From: Actinomycetospora succinea
Lineage (GTDB): Bacteria > Actinomycetota > Actinomycetes > Mycobacteriales > Pseudonocardiaceae
Direction of reading: 5' to 3'
Assembly (NCBI RefSeq): GCF_004363095.1
Contig: NZ_SNYO01000012.1
Span: forward strand, 62,001 to 126,000
DNA: 64,000 nucleotides
Shown here: positions 1-8,033 of the stretch, piece after piece
Position numbering within the stretch: the stretch's first letter is position 1
Layout of the letters: the number at the start of each line of letters is the position of its first letter
The notes under the pieces: model-generated
Database searches by the model: none
Seen by the model: the letters and a program-made list of their open reading frames with translations, nothing else
What the model was told of the DNA's origin: nothing
Translations under genes and position numbers: made by a program

Positions 1-55
1 CCGACCTCATCCCGGCGGGCAGGCTGGTCAGACCGTCGCCGCACCGGGAGGACCC

Positions 56-646
56 GTGCACCTCACCCCGCGCGAGCAGGAGAGAGTGCTGCTGCACAGC
101 GCGGCCGAGCTCGCGCGCCGTCGACTGGCGCGCGGTTCCGTGCTGGGCGCCGCCGAGGCCGTCGCGCTCGTCTGCGACGAGATCTGCGAGCTGGCGTGGG
201 ACGGCCACGACCTCGACGACGTGGTGCGCCGCGCCCGCGAGCTCGTGGGCCCCGACCAGCTGGTCGACGGCGTCACCGCGGCCGTCCCGTCGCTGCAGGT
301 CGAGGCGCTCTTCCCCCACGGCACGACGCTCGTGCACGTGGACCGCCCGTTCGGTCCACCGGTCCCCGACGGTCCGGGCACCGTGCGGCCGGCCGCGGGG
401 ACGATCGAGCTCGCGCCCGGACGGGACCGGCACGACGTCGTCCTGCGCAACGACGGCGACCAGGCGATCTGGGTGAGCTCGCACGTCCCGCTCGACCGGC
501 TCAACCGCCGGCTGCGGGTCGACGTCGCCGACGGCGCCGACCCCGCGCACCTGCGCCTCGACATCGCCGCGGGCACGGCCCTGCGCGTGGAGGTCGGGAC
601 GACGCGCACCGCGACCGCGGTCGGCCTCCGGGGAGGGTCCCGATGA
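56..646 (+). CDS. ureAB: Urease gamma/beta fusion subunit (divergent)
   Basis: The 196-residue protein joins a urease gamma domain (about residues 1-100, opening LTPREQERVLLHSAAELA, with the family-typical EALFPHGTTLV) to a beta domain (about 105-190, ending in AHLRLDIAAGTALRVEVG). Such fusions are known, for example Helicobacter UreA. The beta motif usually written GSHYHFFE reads SSHVPLDR here, so the subunit is divergent. The GTG start has GGGAGGA a few bases upstream. The stop overlaps the ureC start (ATGA), implying translational coupling. By family it would form the non-catalytic part of an (alpha-beta-gamma)3 enzyme in the cytoplasm. The true substrate is uncertain because both this subunit and its partner depart from canonical urease. 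Confidence 0.85.
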   Translation: MHLTPREQERVLLHSAAELARRRLARGSVLGAAEAVALVCDEICELAWDGHDLDDVVRRARELVGPDQLVDGVTAAVPSLQVEALFPHGTTLVHVDRPFGPPVPDGPGTVRPAAGTIELAPGRDRHDVVLRNDGDQAIWVSSHVPLDRLNRRLRVDVADGADPAHLRLDIAAGTALRVEVGTTRTATAVGLRGGSR

Positions 647-2331
647 CCACGATGGACCGCACCGAGTACGCCCGGCTCTACGGCCCGACCACCGGCGACC
701 GCGTGCGCCTCGGCGACACCGACCTCTGGGTGGAGGTCGACGCCGACGACACCGAGCCCGGCGAGGAGATGCTCGGCGGCTGCGGCAAGACCGCCCGCCA
801 CGGCGCGCTCGTCACCGACCGGGCGCCCCGGGACAGCGCGCTCGACCTCGTCGTCCTCGGGGTCCTGCTGCTCGACCCCGTGCTGGGTATCCGGAAGACG
901 TCGATCGGGGTCAAGGACGGGCGGATCGTGGGGGTGGGCCGCGCCGGCAACCCCGACGTGCAGGACGGCGTCGAGCTCGTCGTCGACGCCCACACCGCGA
1001 TGGTGCCGGGCGAGGGGCTGATCGCGACGCCGGGCGCCGTGGACTCCCACGTGCACCTCTCCAACGCCGACCTGGCCCCGGTCGCCCTGTCCACCGGCGT
1101 GACGACGCTGGTCGGCATGGGCATCGGCGGGGTCTGGGACGTCGGCGCCAACCCCGCACCCAACCTGCACACGCTGATGGCCTCGTGGACCGGCGCGCCG
1201 GTGAACGCCGCGTTCCTCGCCCGCGGGTCGTCCGGGTCGGCGGACCTGCTGGAGCGCGCGGTGCTCGCCGGGGCGGGCGGGTTCAAGGTCCACGAGGACT
1301 GGGGCGCCGGCCCGGACGCCATCGACACGTGCCTGGGCGTCGCCGAGCAGGCCGACCTGCCCGTCGCCCTGCACACCGACACCCTGAACGAGTCCGGCTA
1401 CCTCGACGACACCCTCGACGCGATCGGCGGGCGAACGGTGCACGCGTACCACGTCGAGGGCGGCGGCGGGCATCCCGACCTGCTGCGCATCGTCGGTCGC
1501 GCGTCGGTGCTGACGTCGTCCACCACGCCCACCCTCCCGCTCACGGCGGCGACCGTGCGCGAGCTGGGGCCGATGACGATGACCGTGCACCGCGGGCACC
1601 CCGACCTGCCCAGCGACCGCAGCATCGCCGCGAGCCGCATCCGCGAGCACGCCATCGCCGCGGAGAACCGGCTGCACGACGACGGCGCCATCGCGATCGT
1701 CAACTCCGACGCGCTCGGCATGGGCCGCATCGGCGAGACCGTGCGCCGCACCTGGCAGCTCGCCCACGTGCAGGCCCACCTCGCCGGTGAGATCGGCCCG
1801 GACGTCGCGAACAACGCCCGGGTGCTGCGCTACCTGGCGAAGCTCACCCACAACCCGGCCGTGGCGCACGGGCTCGCCGGCCACGTGGGCTCGCTGCGGA
1901 CCGGGCGGGTCGCCGACATCGTGCTGTGGTCGCCCGCGTGGTTCGGCGCGGCGCCCGAGCTGGTGATCAAGTCCGGGTTCGTCGCGTGGGGTGCGGCCGG
2001 CTCGGGGTCGGGGTCGACGCGGCTCACCCAGCCCCGACGGATGCGCGGCTTCCACGGAGCGCGCGGTGACGCGCCGGCCCGCCTCGCGCACCAGTTCGTC
2101 GCCGCCGCCTGCCTCGACGACGCCACCGCCCGCGCCGCCCTCCCGACGGGGCCGCGCTACACGCCCATCGCCGGGAGCCGCGGCCTCGGGTCGGCGGACA
2201 TGCTGTTCAACACCGCCACGCCGGACGTCGAGATCCCCGGCGAGCCGTCCCCGGTGCGCGTCGACGGCCGCGAGGTGCCGGTGCATCACGCCGACCGGCT
2301 GCCCCTGACCCGCCTGCACCACCTGGGGTGA
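643..2331 (+). CDS. ureC: Urease alpha subunit-like metallohydrolase
   Basis: The 562-residue protein matches urease alpha along its length. Compared from memory with Klebsiella UreC, the nickel ligands are all present: the HxH pair in DSHVHL, the carbamylated lysine and its histidine in GFKVHEDWG, histidines in VALHTDTLNE and YHVEGGGGH, and the aspartate in NSDALGMGR. The flap motif MVCHHLD is replaced by MTVHRGHPD, which keeps the catalytic-type His but loses the flap Cys. The stretch after HxH, normally ICPQ plus a GTHATTCTPGP-like region, is unrelated. Accessory genes ureD, ureE, ureF and ureG are not visible, although the window starts only 55 bases upstream of the operon. It is either an orphan urease matured in trans or a urease-fold amidohydrolase for another urea-like substrate. 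Confidence 0.82.
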   Translation: MTTMDRTEYARLYGPTTGDRVRLGDTDLWVEVDADDTEPGEEMLGGCGKTARHGALVTDRAPRDSALDLVVLGVLLLDPVLGIRKTSIGVKDGRIVGVGRAGNPDVQDGVELVVDAHTAMVPGEGLIATPGAVDSHVHLSNADLAPVALSTGVTTLVGMGIGGVWDVGANPAPNLHTLMASWTGAPVNAAFLARGSSGSADLLERAVLAGAGGFKVHEDWGAGPDAIDTCLGVAEQADLPVALHTDTLNESGYLDDTLDAIGGRTVHAYHVEGGGGHPDLLRIVGRASVLTSSTTPTLPLTAATVRELGPMTMTVHRGHPDLPSDRSIAASRIREHAIAAENRLHDDGAIAIVNSDALGMGRIGETVRRTWQLAHVQAHLAGEIGPDVANNARVLRYLAKLTHNPAVAHGLAGHVGSLRTGRVADIVLWSPAWFGAAPELVIKSGFVAWGAAGSGSGSTRLTQPRRMRGFHGARGDAPARLAHQFVAAACLDDATARAALPTGPRYTPIAGSRGLGSADMLFNTATPDVEIPGEPSPVRVDGREVPVHHADRLPLTRLHHLG

Positions 2332-2334
2332 GAC

Positions 2335-3996
2335 GTGCACATCGACCTGCTGCTCCGGGACGCCGACGTCCACACCCTCGACGACGCGCACCCGCGCGCA
2401 CGGGCGCTGGCCGTGCACGGCGGCCGCGTCCTGGCCGTGCTCGACGACGACGAGCTGCCCGCCGGGGTGCACGCCCGCCACGTCGTCGACGCCGGCGGGG
2501 CCACCGTGGTGCCCGGGTTCGACGACGCGCACCAGCACACCGCCTGGTTCGGGCAGTCGCTCGGCGAGATCGCGCTCGGTGCGCTGCGCGATCTCGACGC
2601 CGTGTACGACGCCGTCGCGGCGCGGGCGGCCGAGCTGCCGCCCGACGCGTTCGTGGTCGGCAGCGGCTACGACGACGTCGCCCTCGGTGGCTCGCCGGAC
2701 CGGCGCGCGCTCGACCGTGCCGGCGGCGGCCGCCCGGTGTGGCTCAAGCACCGGTCCGCGCACGTGTGCGCCGTGTCGACCTCGGTCCTGGAGCGCGCGG
2801 GGGTCCTCGACGGCAGTGCCGCGATCCCCGCCGGCGGCGTCGTGGTGCGCGACGAGGACGGCGAGCCGACCGGCGTCCTCCTCGAGGCCGCGCAGGCGCT
2901 GGCCGGCGACCTGCTGCGGCCGTACTCCGTCGAGGACCTGGCCGACGCCATCGCTGCGGCCACCGCGGTGTTCGCCCGCGAGGGCATCACCCACGTCACC
3001 GAGGCCGGCATCGCCGGCGGGTGGATCGGCCGCTCCCCGCGCGAGCTCGCCGCCTACCAGCTCGCCCGGGAGCGCGGCGACCTCGCGGTGCGCGTCGACC
3101 TCATGCCGGAGACCTCGGTCCTGCGCGACACCGACGGCGGGCCGGGCCGGGGCCTCGACCTCGGCCTGCGCCCGGGCCTCGGTGACCTCGACCTGCGCAT
3201 CGGACCCATGAAGATCTTCTTCGACGGCGCCCTGAGCTCGCGGACGGCCGCGATGCGGGAGCCGTACGCGGATCGCGACCACGCGGGCTACCTCGGCGAC
3301 GACCCGGACGTCCTGCGCCGCGCCCTCGTCGAGGCCGTGGCCGGCGGGTGGTCGGTCGCCGCGCACGCCATCGGCGACCGCGCGGTGGACGTCGCGCTCG
3401 ACGCGTTCGAGGAGGCGGGCCGGCGACCGTGGCCCGGCGTCCGCCCGCCCCGGCACCGCCTGGAGCACGCCGGGGTCGTCGACGACGCCGCGCTCGCGCG
3501 CATGGCCGCCCTCGGCGTCACCCCGGTCCCCCAGGCCCGGTTCCTGCACGAGATCGGGGACTCGATGGCCGCGGCGGTCGGCGACGACCGCGCCGACCTG
3601 CTCTACCGGCACGCGTCGTTCCTGCGCGCCGGGCTGCGGGTGCCCGCGAGCTCCGACCGGCCGTGCGTCGCCGACGGTCACCCCCTGCGCGGGATCCGGT
3701 CGATGGTGCAGCGGCGCACGGCGGCGGGCCGGGTGCTCGGCCCCGAGGAGGCCGTCGACGCCGAGACCGCCCTGCGCTCCTACACCGTCGACGCCGCCTG
3801 GGTCGCCGGTGACGAGGACGTCCGCGGGCACCTGTCCCCCGGCTTCGCCGCCGACCTCGTCGTCCTCGGCGACGACCCCCTCCGCGTCGACCCCGACCGC
3901 CTCGGCGACATCGAGGTCGTCGCCACCCTCCGGGACGGGCGCGCCACCCACGGCGCGGGCGTCCTGGGCCTGCCGCCCGACGGAGACACACCATGA
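2335..3996 (+). CDS. YtcJ-type amidohydrolase (amidohydrolase family 3)
   Basis: The 553-residue TIM-barrel metallohydrolase has the usual family landmarks: the metal-binding HQH in GFDDAHQHTAWFG, the stretch MKIFFDGALSSRTAAM, HAIGDRAVD, RHRLEHAG, and the late aspartate region SSDRPCVADGHPLRG. YtcJ/NfdA relatives hydrolyse N-formyl or other N-acyl bonds, but specificity cannot be read from sequence. The GTG start lies 3 bp after the ureC stop, and its own stop overlaps the transporter start (ATGA), so the four genes form one translationally coupled operon. I infer that it acts on the same nitrogen compound, before or after the urease-like enzyme. Confidence 0.85.
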   Translation: MHIDLLLRDADVHTLDDAHPRARALAVHGGRVLAVLDDDELPAGVHARHVVDAGGATVVPGFDDAHQHTAWFGQSLGEIALGALRDLDAVYDAVAARAAELPPDAFVVGSGYDDVALGGSPDRRALDRAGGGRPVWLKHRSAHVCAVSTSVLERAGVLDGSAAIPAGGVVVRDEDGEPTGVLLEAAQALAGDLLRPYSVEDLADAIAAATAVFAREGITHVTEAGIAGGWIGRSPRELAAYQLARERGDLAVRVDLMPETSVLRDTDGGPGRGLDLGLRPGLGDLDLRIGPMKIFFDGALSSRTAAMREPYADRDHAGYLGDDPDVLRRALVEAVAGGWSVAAHAIGDRAVDVALDAFEEAGRRPWPGVRPPRHRLEHAGVVDDAALARMAALGVTPVPQARFLHEIGDSMAAAVGDDRADLLYRHASFLRAGLRVPASSDRPCVADGHPLRGIRSMVQRRTAAGRVLGPEEAVDAETALRSYTVDAAWVAGDEDVRGHLSPGFAADLVVLGDDPLRVDPDRLGDIEVVATLRDGRATHGAGVLGLPPDGDTP

Positions 3997-5303
3997 ACAC
4001 TGCACCGCAACCGACCGAGGCCGACGCCCGCCGCGTGGCCGTCGGGGCGTTCGTCGGCACCGCGCTCGAGTGGTACGACTTCTTCCTCTACGGCACCGCC
4101 GCGTCCCTGGTGTTCAACCGCCTGTTCTTCACCACCGGCGACCCCGTCGTCGCGACCCTCGCCGCGTTCGCGTCGTTCGCGGTCGGGTTCGCCGCCCGCC
4201 CGCTCGGCGGCATCGTGTTCGGCCACCTCGGCGACCGCATCGGGCGGCGCGCCTGCCTGCTGATCACCGTGGTGATGATCGGCGCGGTCACCGGGATCAT
4301 CGGCCTGCTGCCCGGGTTCGCCGACATCGGCGTCGCGGCGCCGGTGCTGCTCACCCTGCTGCGGCTGCTGCAGGGCGTCGCGGTCGGCGGCGAGTGGGGC
4401 GGCGCGATCACCCTCGCCGTCGAGCACGCCCCGCCGGGCAAGCGCGGGCGCTACGCGGCGATGCCGCAGATCGGCTCGCCGGTGGGCACCCTGCTGTCGT
4501 CCGGGGCGTTCCTGCTGGTCGCGCTGCTGCCGCCCGAGGACTTCGACACGTGGGGCTGGCGGCTGCCGTTCCTCGCGGCGTTCCCGCTGCTCGGCGTGGC
4601 CCTGTGGCTGCGCCGGCGGGTCGAGGAGTCGCCGCTGTTCGACCGCCTGCTCGCCGAGGACGCGCGCGCGTCCGCCCCGGTCCGCGACGTCGTCGCCCGC
4701 GCATGGCCGGCGCTGCTCGTGGGCGCGGGCTCGGCGTTCCTCGGGGTCGGCGGCTTCTACCTCGCCACCACGTTCGTCATCAGCTACGCGACCGGCGACC
4801 TCGACCTGCCGCGCCCGCTGGCCCTGGGCGCGACGCTCGTCGCCGCCGTCGTCGAGATCGGCGTGCTCGTCCTGGGCGGCCGGCTCGCGGAACGCTTCGG
4901 GTCCGCGCGGGTGACGGTGGTCGGCGGGCTCGCGTCCGCCGTGGTCGCGCTGCCGATGTTCTGGCTGCTCGACACCCGCAACGCCGCCGCCGTGATCTTC
5001 GGGGTGACCCTCGGCGTCGCGGCGCTGTCGATCCCGTACGCGGTCTCGGGCGACCTGCTCGCCCGGCTCTTCCCGGCGCGCGTGCGCTACAGCGGCATCG
5101 CGCTCGCCGCCAACCTCGCCGGGATCGCGTCCGGGTTCGTGCCCCTCGCCGCGACGGCGGTGCTCGCCGCGGCCGGCGGGGCATCGTGGGCCCCGGGCCT
5201 GCTGCTGGTCGGGATCGCGCTGATCACCGTGGTCAGCGGCCTCGCGGCGCCGCGCCTCTACGTCCCGGACACCGAACTGACCACCGAGGGCGTGGCGAGG
5301 TGA
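3993..5303 (+). CDS. MHS-family metabolite:H+ symporter
   Basis: The 436-residue protein has about 12 membrane segments. The MHS (ShiA/ProP-like) signature is clear: GTALEWYDFFLYGTAAS near the N terminus, then RPLGGIVFGHLGDRIGRR, and LRLLQGVAVGGEWGGA in the fourth helix region. The family imports shikimate, proline, betaine, citrate or similar small charged metabolites with protons. Placed last in the urease-like operon and coupled to the amidohydrolase, it probably imports the substrate of that pathway. The substrate itself cannot be deduced. Confidence 0.87.
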   Translation: MNTAPQPTEADARRVAVGAFVGTALEWYDFFLYGTAASLVFNRLFFTTGDPVVATLAAFASFAVGFAARPLGGIVFGHLGDRIGRRACLLITVVMIGAVTGIIGLLPGFADIGVAAPVLLTLLRLLQGVAVGGEWGGAITLAVEHAPPGKRGRYAAMPQIGSPVGTLLSSGAFLLVALLPPEDFDTWGWRLPFLAAFPLLGVALWLRRRVEESPLFDRLLAEDARASAPVRDVVARAWPALLVGAGSAFLGVGGFYLATTFVISYATGDLDLPRPLALGATLVAAVVEIGVLVLGGRLAERFGSARVTVVGGLASAVVALPMFWLLDTRNAAAVIFGVTLGVAALSIPYAVSGDLLARLFPARVRYSGIALAANLAGIASGFVPLAATAVLAAAGGASWAPGLLLVGIALITVVSGLAAPRLYVPDTELTTEGVAR

Positions 5304-5355
5304 GTCAGCGTGGCGGCCACGCTCTCACTCAACGTCAGGAAAGCCCCCACGATCA
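5303..5355 (-). repeat. Intergenic repeat copy A (hairpin-forming)
   Basis: Read on the minus strand this 52-bp unit runs from TGATCGTGGGGGCTTTCCTG to GTGGCCGCCACGCTGAC. About 83% of its bases match copy B at 6773-6832, which is in the opposite orientation. It can fold GTGAG..AGCGTGGC against GCCACGCT.CTCAC. It lies between the convergent stops of the transporter and the flavin monooxygenase and contains the monooxygenase stop codon, so a bidirectional terminator role is plausible. Confidence 0.6.
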
Positions 5356-6576
5356 CGGCGCACCGGCGGCGATGACCGGCACCGGCGCCGGCACGTCGAC
5401 GCGGTTGCGCCGCCCCGCGTAGCGCGGGAACCCCGGGACCCGGGCGAGCGTCCGCAGCGCCGTCGGCGGCCCGGCGTCCCCCGCGTCGATCCGCTCCGCC
5501 GCGAGGCGTTCGGTGCGGACCTGCGCCCGCTGCTCGCGCTCGACACCCGGGCGGCGGGCGGCCTCGAGGCCGGCGGCGGCGTCGTCGAGCTGCGCCGGGT
5601 CGGGCGGCGTGCGGCGCAGGGGGCCGACGAGCCGGTTCGCGAGGTCGGCGGCGTCGGCGAGCGCCAGGTTGATCCCGTTGCCGCCCACCGGCGAGACGAC
5701 GTGCGCCGCGTCGCCCAGCAGCACCAGCCCGGGGCGCGTCCAGCGTTCGACGGTCGTGATCCGCACGGGCAGCAGCGTCAGGTCGGCGACGTCGCGCAGG
5801 TCGTCGAGCCGTCCCGCGAGCCACGGCAGCGCCCCCACCGCGGCGTCGCGCAGCGCGTCGATGCCGCGGGCCCTGACCTGGGCGAGCGAGCCGGCGCGGA
5901 TCGTCCAGCCGAGCTGCCAGTCGCCGCGCTGGTCGAGCAGCGCGACGCTGCCGGTCGGGGTGCCGAAGAGGTCGAGACCGGAGTACGACGGGTCGTCGGC
6001 GCGGCGTGGGAACGCGTGCCAGAGGATGTCGAGGCTCGCGCCGAGCTCGGTGGCGACGAGGCCGGACGCGGCGCGGACCTTGGAGTTCCGGCCGTCGGCG
6101 CCGACGACGAGCGCGGCGTCGAGCTGGTGCTTCTCGGCCTCGACGGTGTAGTCGACGCCGCTCACGCGGCCGGCGTCGTCGTGGCGCAGGCCCGAGAAGC
6201 GCGCGCCCATCAGCACGCGGGCGCCGTGTGCTGTCGCGCGGTCGGCGAGCCAGGGCAGGAACGCCGCCTGCGGGATCAGCGCGTAGAAGGGGAAGCGGCT
6301 GCTGGCGCCGCGGTAGTCGACGAGGGTCCAGGTGCGCTCGGCGGTGTGCCAGCGGAAGGCGTCGGACCGGGTGTGGGGCACCTCGTCGAGCAGCGGACCC
6401 GCGAGCCCGAGCGTGTCGAGGTACTCGAGGACACCCGGCGCGAGCGTGTCGCCCCGGAAGCGGCGGGCGAAGTCGTGGCGCGACTCCAGCAGCGTCACCG
6501 ACGCGCCGCCCCGCGCGAGCAGATAGGTCAGGAGCACCCCGCCCGGACCACCGCCGACCACCACCACGTCACTCAC
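5353..6576 (-). CDS. FAD-dependent aromatic-hydroxylase-type monooxygenase
   Basis: The 407-residue group A flavoprotein monooxygenase has the Rossmann GxGxxG in VVVVGGGPGGVLLTYLLA at the N terminus, the FAD/NADPH DG motif in VVGADGRNSKVR, and the second FAD motif LLGDAAHVVSPVGGNGIN. The GTG start at 6576 places the dinucleotide fold directly at the N terminus. A TATGGT hexamer 7-12 bases upstream suggests a leaderless transcript. Family members hydroxylate or epoxidise aromatic and polyketide-like substrates with NAD(P)H. The substrate is unknown. The gene stands alone, convergent with the urease-like operon, and is bounded by inverted repeat copies. Confidence 0.8.
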   Translation of the reverse strand: MSDVVVVGGGPGGVLLTYLLARGGASVTLLESRHDFARRFRGDTLAPGVLEYLDTLGLAGPLLDEVPHTRSDAFRWHTAERTWTLVDYRGASSRFPFYALIPQAAFLPWLADRATAHGARVLMGARFSGLRHDDAGRVSGVDYTVEAEKHQLDAALVVGADGRNSKVRAASGLVATELGASLDILWHAFPRRADDPSYSGLDLFGTPTGSVALLDQRGDWQLGWTIRAGSLAQVRARGIDALRDAAVGALPWLAGRLDDLRDVADLTLLPVRITTVERWTRPGLVLLGDAAHVVSPVGGNGINLALADAADLANRLVGPLRRTPPDPAQLDDAAAGLEAARRPGVEREQRAQVRTERLAAERIDAGDAGPPTALRTLARVPGFPRYAGRRNRVDVPAPVPVIAAGAP

Positions 6577-6689
6577 TCCACCACCATACCTCTCGATGAT
6601 GGAGAGATTCGGTCGATCTCTTGACCATGCCCCGACGGCACGGTGCGCAATGGCTCCGCACCCCTCGGGACCGTGGCAGGAGGACACCC

Positions 6690-6839
6690 ATGAACACCCT
6701 CGACGCGGAGCTGGCCGCCGTCATCGAGCGACTCCGGCGCCTGCGCGCCGAGGTCCAGCGAGCCCTCGACACCAATGATCGTGGCGGCTTTCCTGACACC
6801 CAACGTGAGCGTGGCCGCCAGGCTGACACGAGGACTTAG
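6690..6839 (+). CDS. Possible 49-residue small protein
   Basis: A short reading frame starts at ATG 6690 behind GGCAGGAGGA, a strong ribosome-binding site with good spacing. Residues 1-28 (MNTLDAELAAVIERLRRLRA and onward) look like an amphipathic charged helix. The C-terminal third is encoded by repeat copy B and is probably not conserved. The last 4 bases overlap the aminotransferase stop from the other strand. I do not recognise a family. It may be a genuine small helical protein whose 3' end was replaced or extended by repeat insertion, or a chance frame. Confidence 0.35.
   Translation: MNTLDAELAAVIERLRRLRAEVQRALDTNDRGGFPDTQRERGRQADTRT
6773..6832 (+). repeat. Intergenic repeat copy B (hairpin-forming)
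   Basis: The copy starts TGATCGTGGCGGCTTTCCTG and ends GAGCGTGGCCGCCAGGCTGAC-like. It is the inverted partner of copy A at 5303-5355, with about 9 mismatches over 52 bp, most of them in the middle. It sits at the 3' end of the aminotransferase gene. In one frame both copies encode similar peptides (MIVGAFLTLSESVAATLT and MIVAAFLTPNVSVAARLT), but that frame is probably incidental. Confidence 0.6.
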
Positions 6840-7957
6840 AGCTTGCGCAGACGCAGGAGCGCGTCGGCGAGGATCTCGTCGCGCTTGCAGCAGGCGAAGC
6901 GGACCTGGGTCTCCACGCCCACCGGGGAGGCGTGGAAGACCTGGTTCGGCACCGCGGCGACACCCACGCGCTCGGGGAGCGAGCGGCAGAACTCCAGGGA
7001 GTCGGTGACGCCCAGCGGCGCCACGTCGGCGGTGACGAAGTAGGTCGCCTTGGAGTGGAAGACCTCGAGGCCCAGCTCGCGCAGGCCGTCGGTGAGCAGG
7101 TCGCGCTTGCGGGCGAGGTCGTCGGCGAGGTGCGCGAGACGGTCGTCGGGGAGCTCGAGACCCGTCGCGATGCCGTGCTGCAGCGGCGTGCCGGCGGCGA
7201 ACGAGAACCACTGCTTGACGCCCAGCACCTTCGCCACGAGGTCCGCGGGTCCCGTCGCCCAGCCGATCTTCCAGCCGGTGACCGAGAACGTCTTGCCACC
7301 CGAGCCCACGGTGATCGTGCGCTCGAACATGCCGGGCAGCGTCGCGATGGGGACGTGCACGTTGTCGTCGAACACGAGGTGCTCGTAGACCTCGTCCGAC
7401 AGCACGACCAGGTCGTGCTCGACGGCGACGTCGGCGATCGACTGCAGCTCGGCGCGCGAGAGCACGGCGCCGGTCGGGTTGTGCGGGGTGTTGAGCACGA
7501 TCATCTTCGTCCGCTCGGTCACCGCCGCCCGCAGCGCGTCGGCATCCAGCGCGTAGTCCGGCGCGTGGATCCGCACGGGCACCAGCGTCGCGCCGAGCAG
7601 CGCGGCCGTCGCGCCGTAGAGGTCATAGTACGGCTCGAGCGCGATCACCTCGTCGCCCGGCGAGAGCAGCCCGGTCATCGCCGAGGACAGCGCCTCGGAC
7701 GCGCCGGAGCACACGACGACCCCGCCGTCGGCCGCGACGTCGAGCCCGTACCAGCGACGCTGGTGGTCGGCGATCGCGTGCCGCAGCGACGGGATGCCGA
7801 CCGCGGGCGGGTACTGGTTCCAGCCCTTGTGCATCGCGGCGACGGCGGCGTCGACGACCTCGCGCGGACCCGGCGTGTCCGGGAACCCCTGACCGAGGTT
7901 GATCGCGTCGTTCTCGGCCGCCAGCCGGGACATCTCGCTGAAGATCGTCTCGGCCAT
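6836..7957 (-). CDS. PLP aminotransferase, DapC/YbdL-like
   Basis: The 373-residue fold-type I aminotransferase has the substrate-loop NLGQGFPD, NPHNPTG-type NTPHNPTGAVLS, DEVYEHLVF, and the PLP lysine in GSGGKTFSVTGWKIGW. It strongly resembles the mycobacterial Rv0858c protein annotated as N-succinyldiaminopimelate aminotransferase (lysine and peptidoglycan synthesis). Related YbdL enzymes use methionine or kynurenine, so the assignment is probable rather than certain. I chose ATG 7957, with GGAGG upstream, over an earlier in-frame codon at 7999, because the earlier start would read through the guaA terminator hairpin. Confidence 0.82.
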   Translation of the reverse strand: MAETIFSEMSRLAAENDAINLGQGFPDTPGPREVVDAAVAAMHKGWNQYPPAVGIPSLRHAIADHQRRWYGLDVAADGGVVVCSGASEALSSAMTGLLSPGDEVIALEPYYDLYGATAALLGATLVPVRIHAPDYALDADALRAAVTERTKMIVLNTPHNPTGAVLSRAELQSIADVAVEHDLVVLSDEVYEHLVFDDNVHVPIATLPGMFERTITVGSGGKTFSVTGWKIGWATGPADLVAKVLGVKQWFSFAAGTPLQHGIATGLELPDDRLAHLADDLARKRDLLTDGLRELGLEVFHSKATYFVTADVAPLGVTDSLEFCRSLPERVGVAAVPNQVFHASPVGVETQVRFACCKRDEILADALLRLRKL

Positions 7958-7977
7958 CAGGAGGTGACCTCCGGTCT

Positions 7978-8019
7978 CGTGAGCACTTTCCGGTGCCATA
8001 GCACCAGAAAGTGCTCACG
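7978..8019 (-). terminator. Long palindromic terminator after guaA
   Basis: Arms of 19 bases, CGTGAGCACTTTCCGGTGC at 7978-7996 and its complement at 8001-8019, pair with one mismatch around the loop CATA. The hairpin lies 15 bases past the guaA stop codon. There is no U-run, as is common in actinobacteria. Confidence 0.75.
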
Positions 8020-8033
8020 TGCGCGCAGCGCCC

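Noticed and set aside
28-4005. A 1325-residue open frame antisense to the urease-like operon
   Set aside because: It is a GC-rich shadow with Arg/Gly/Ala/Val-rich composition and no domain. The opposite strand carries recognisable proteins with coupled starts.
6775-7008. Similar peptides MIVAAFLT... and MIVGAFLT... from both 52-bp repeats, read as a conserved micro-protein
   Set aside because: The similarity is fully explained by DNA repeat identity. Neither frame has a ribosome-binding site and the tails diverge at once.
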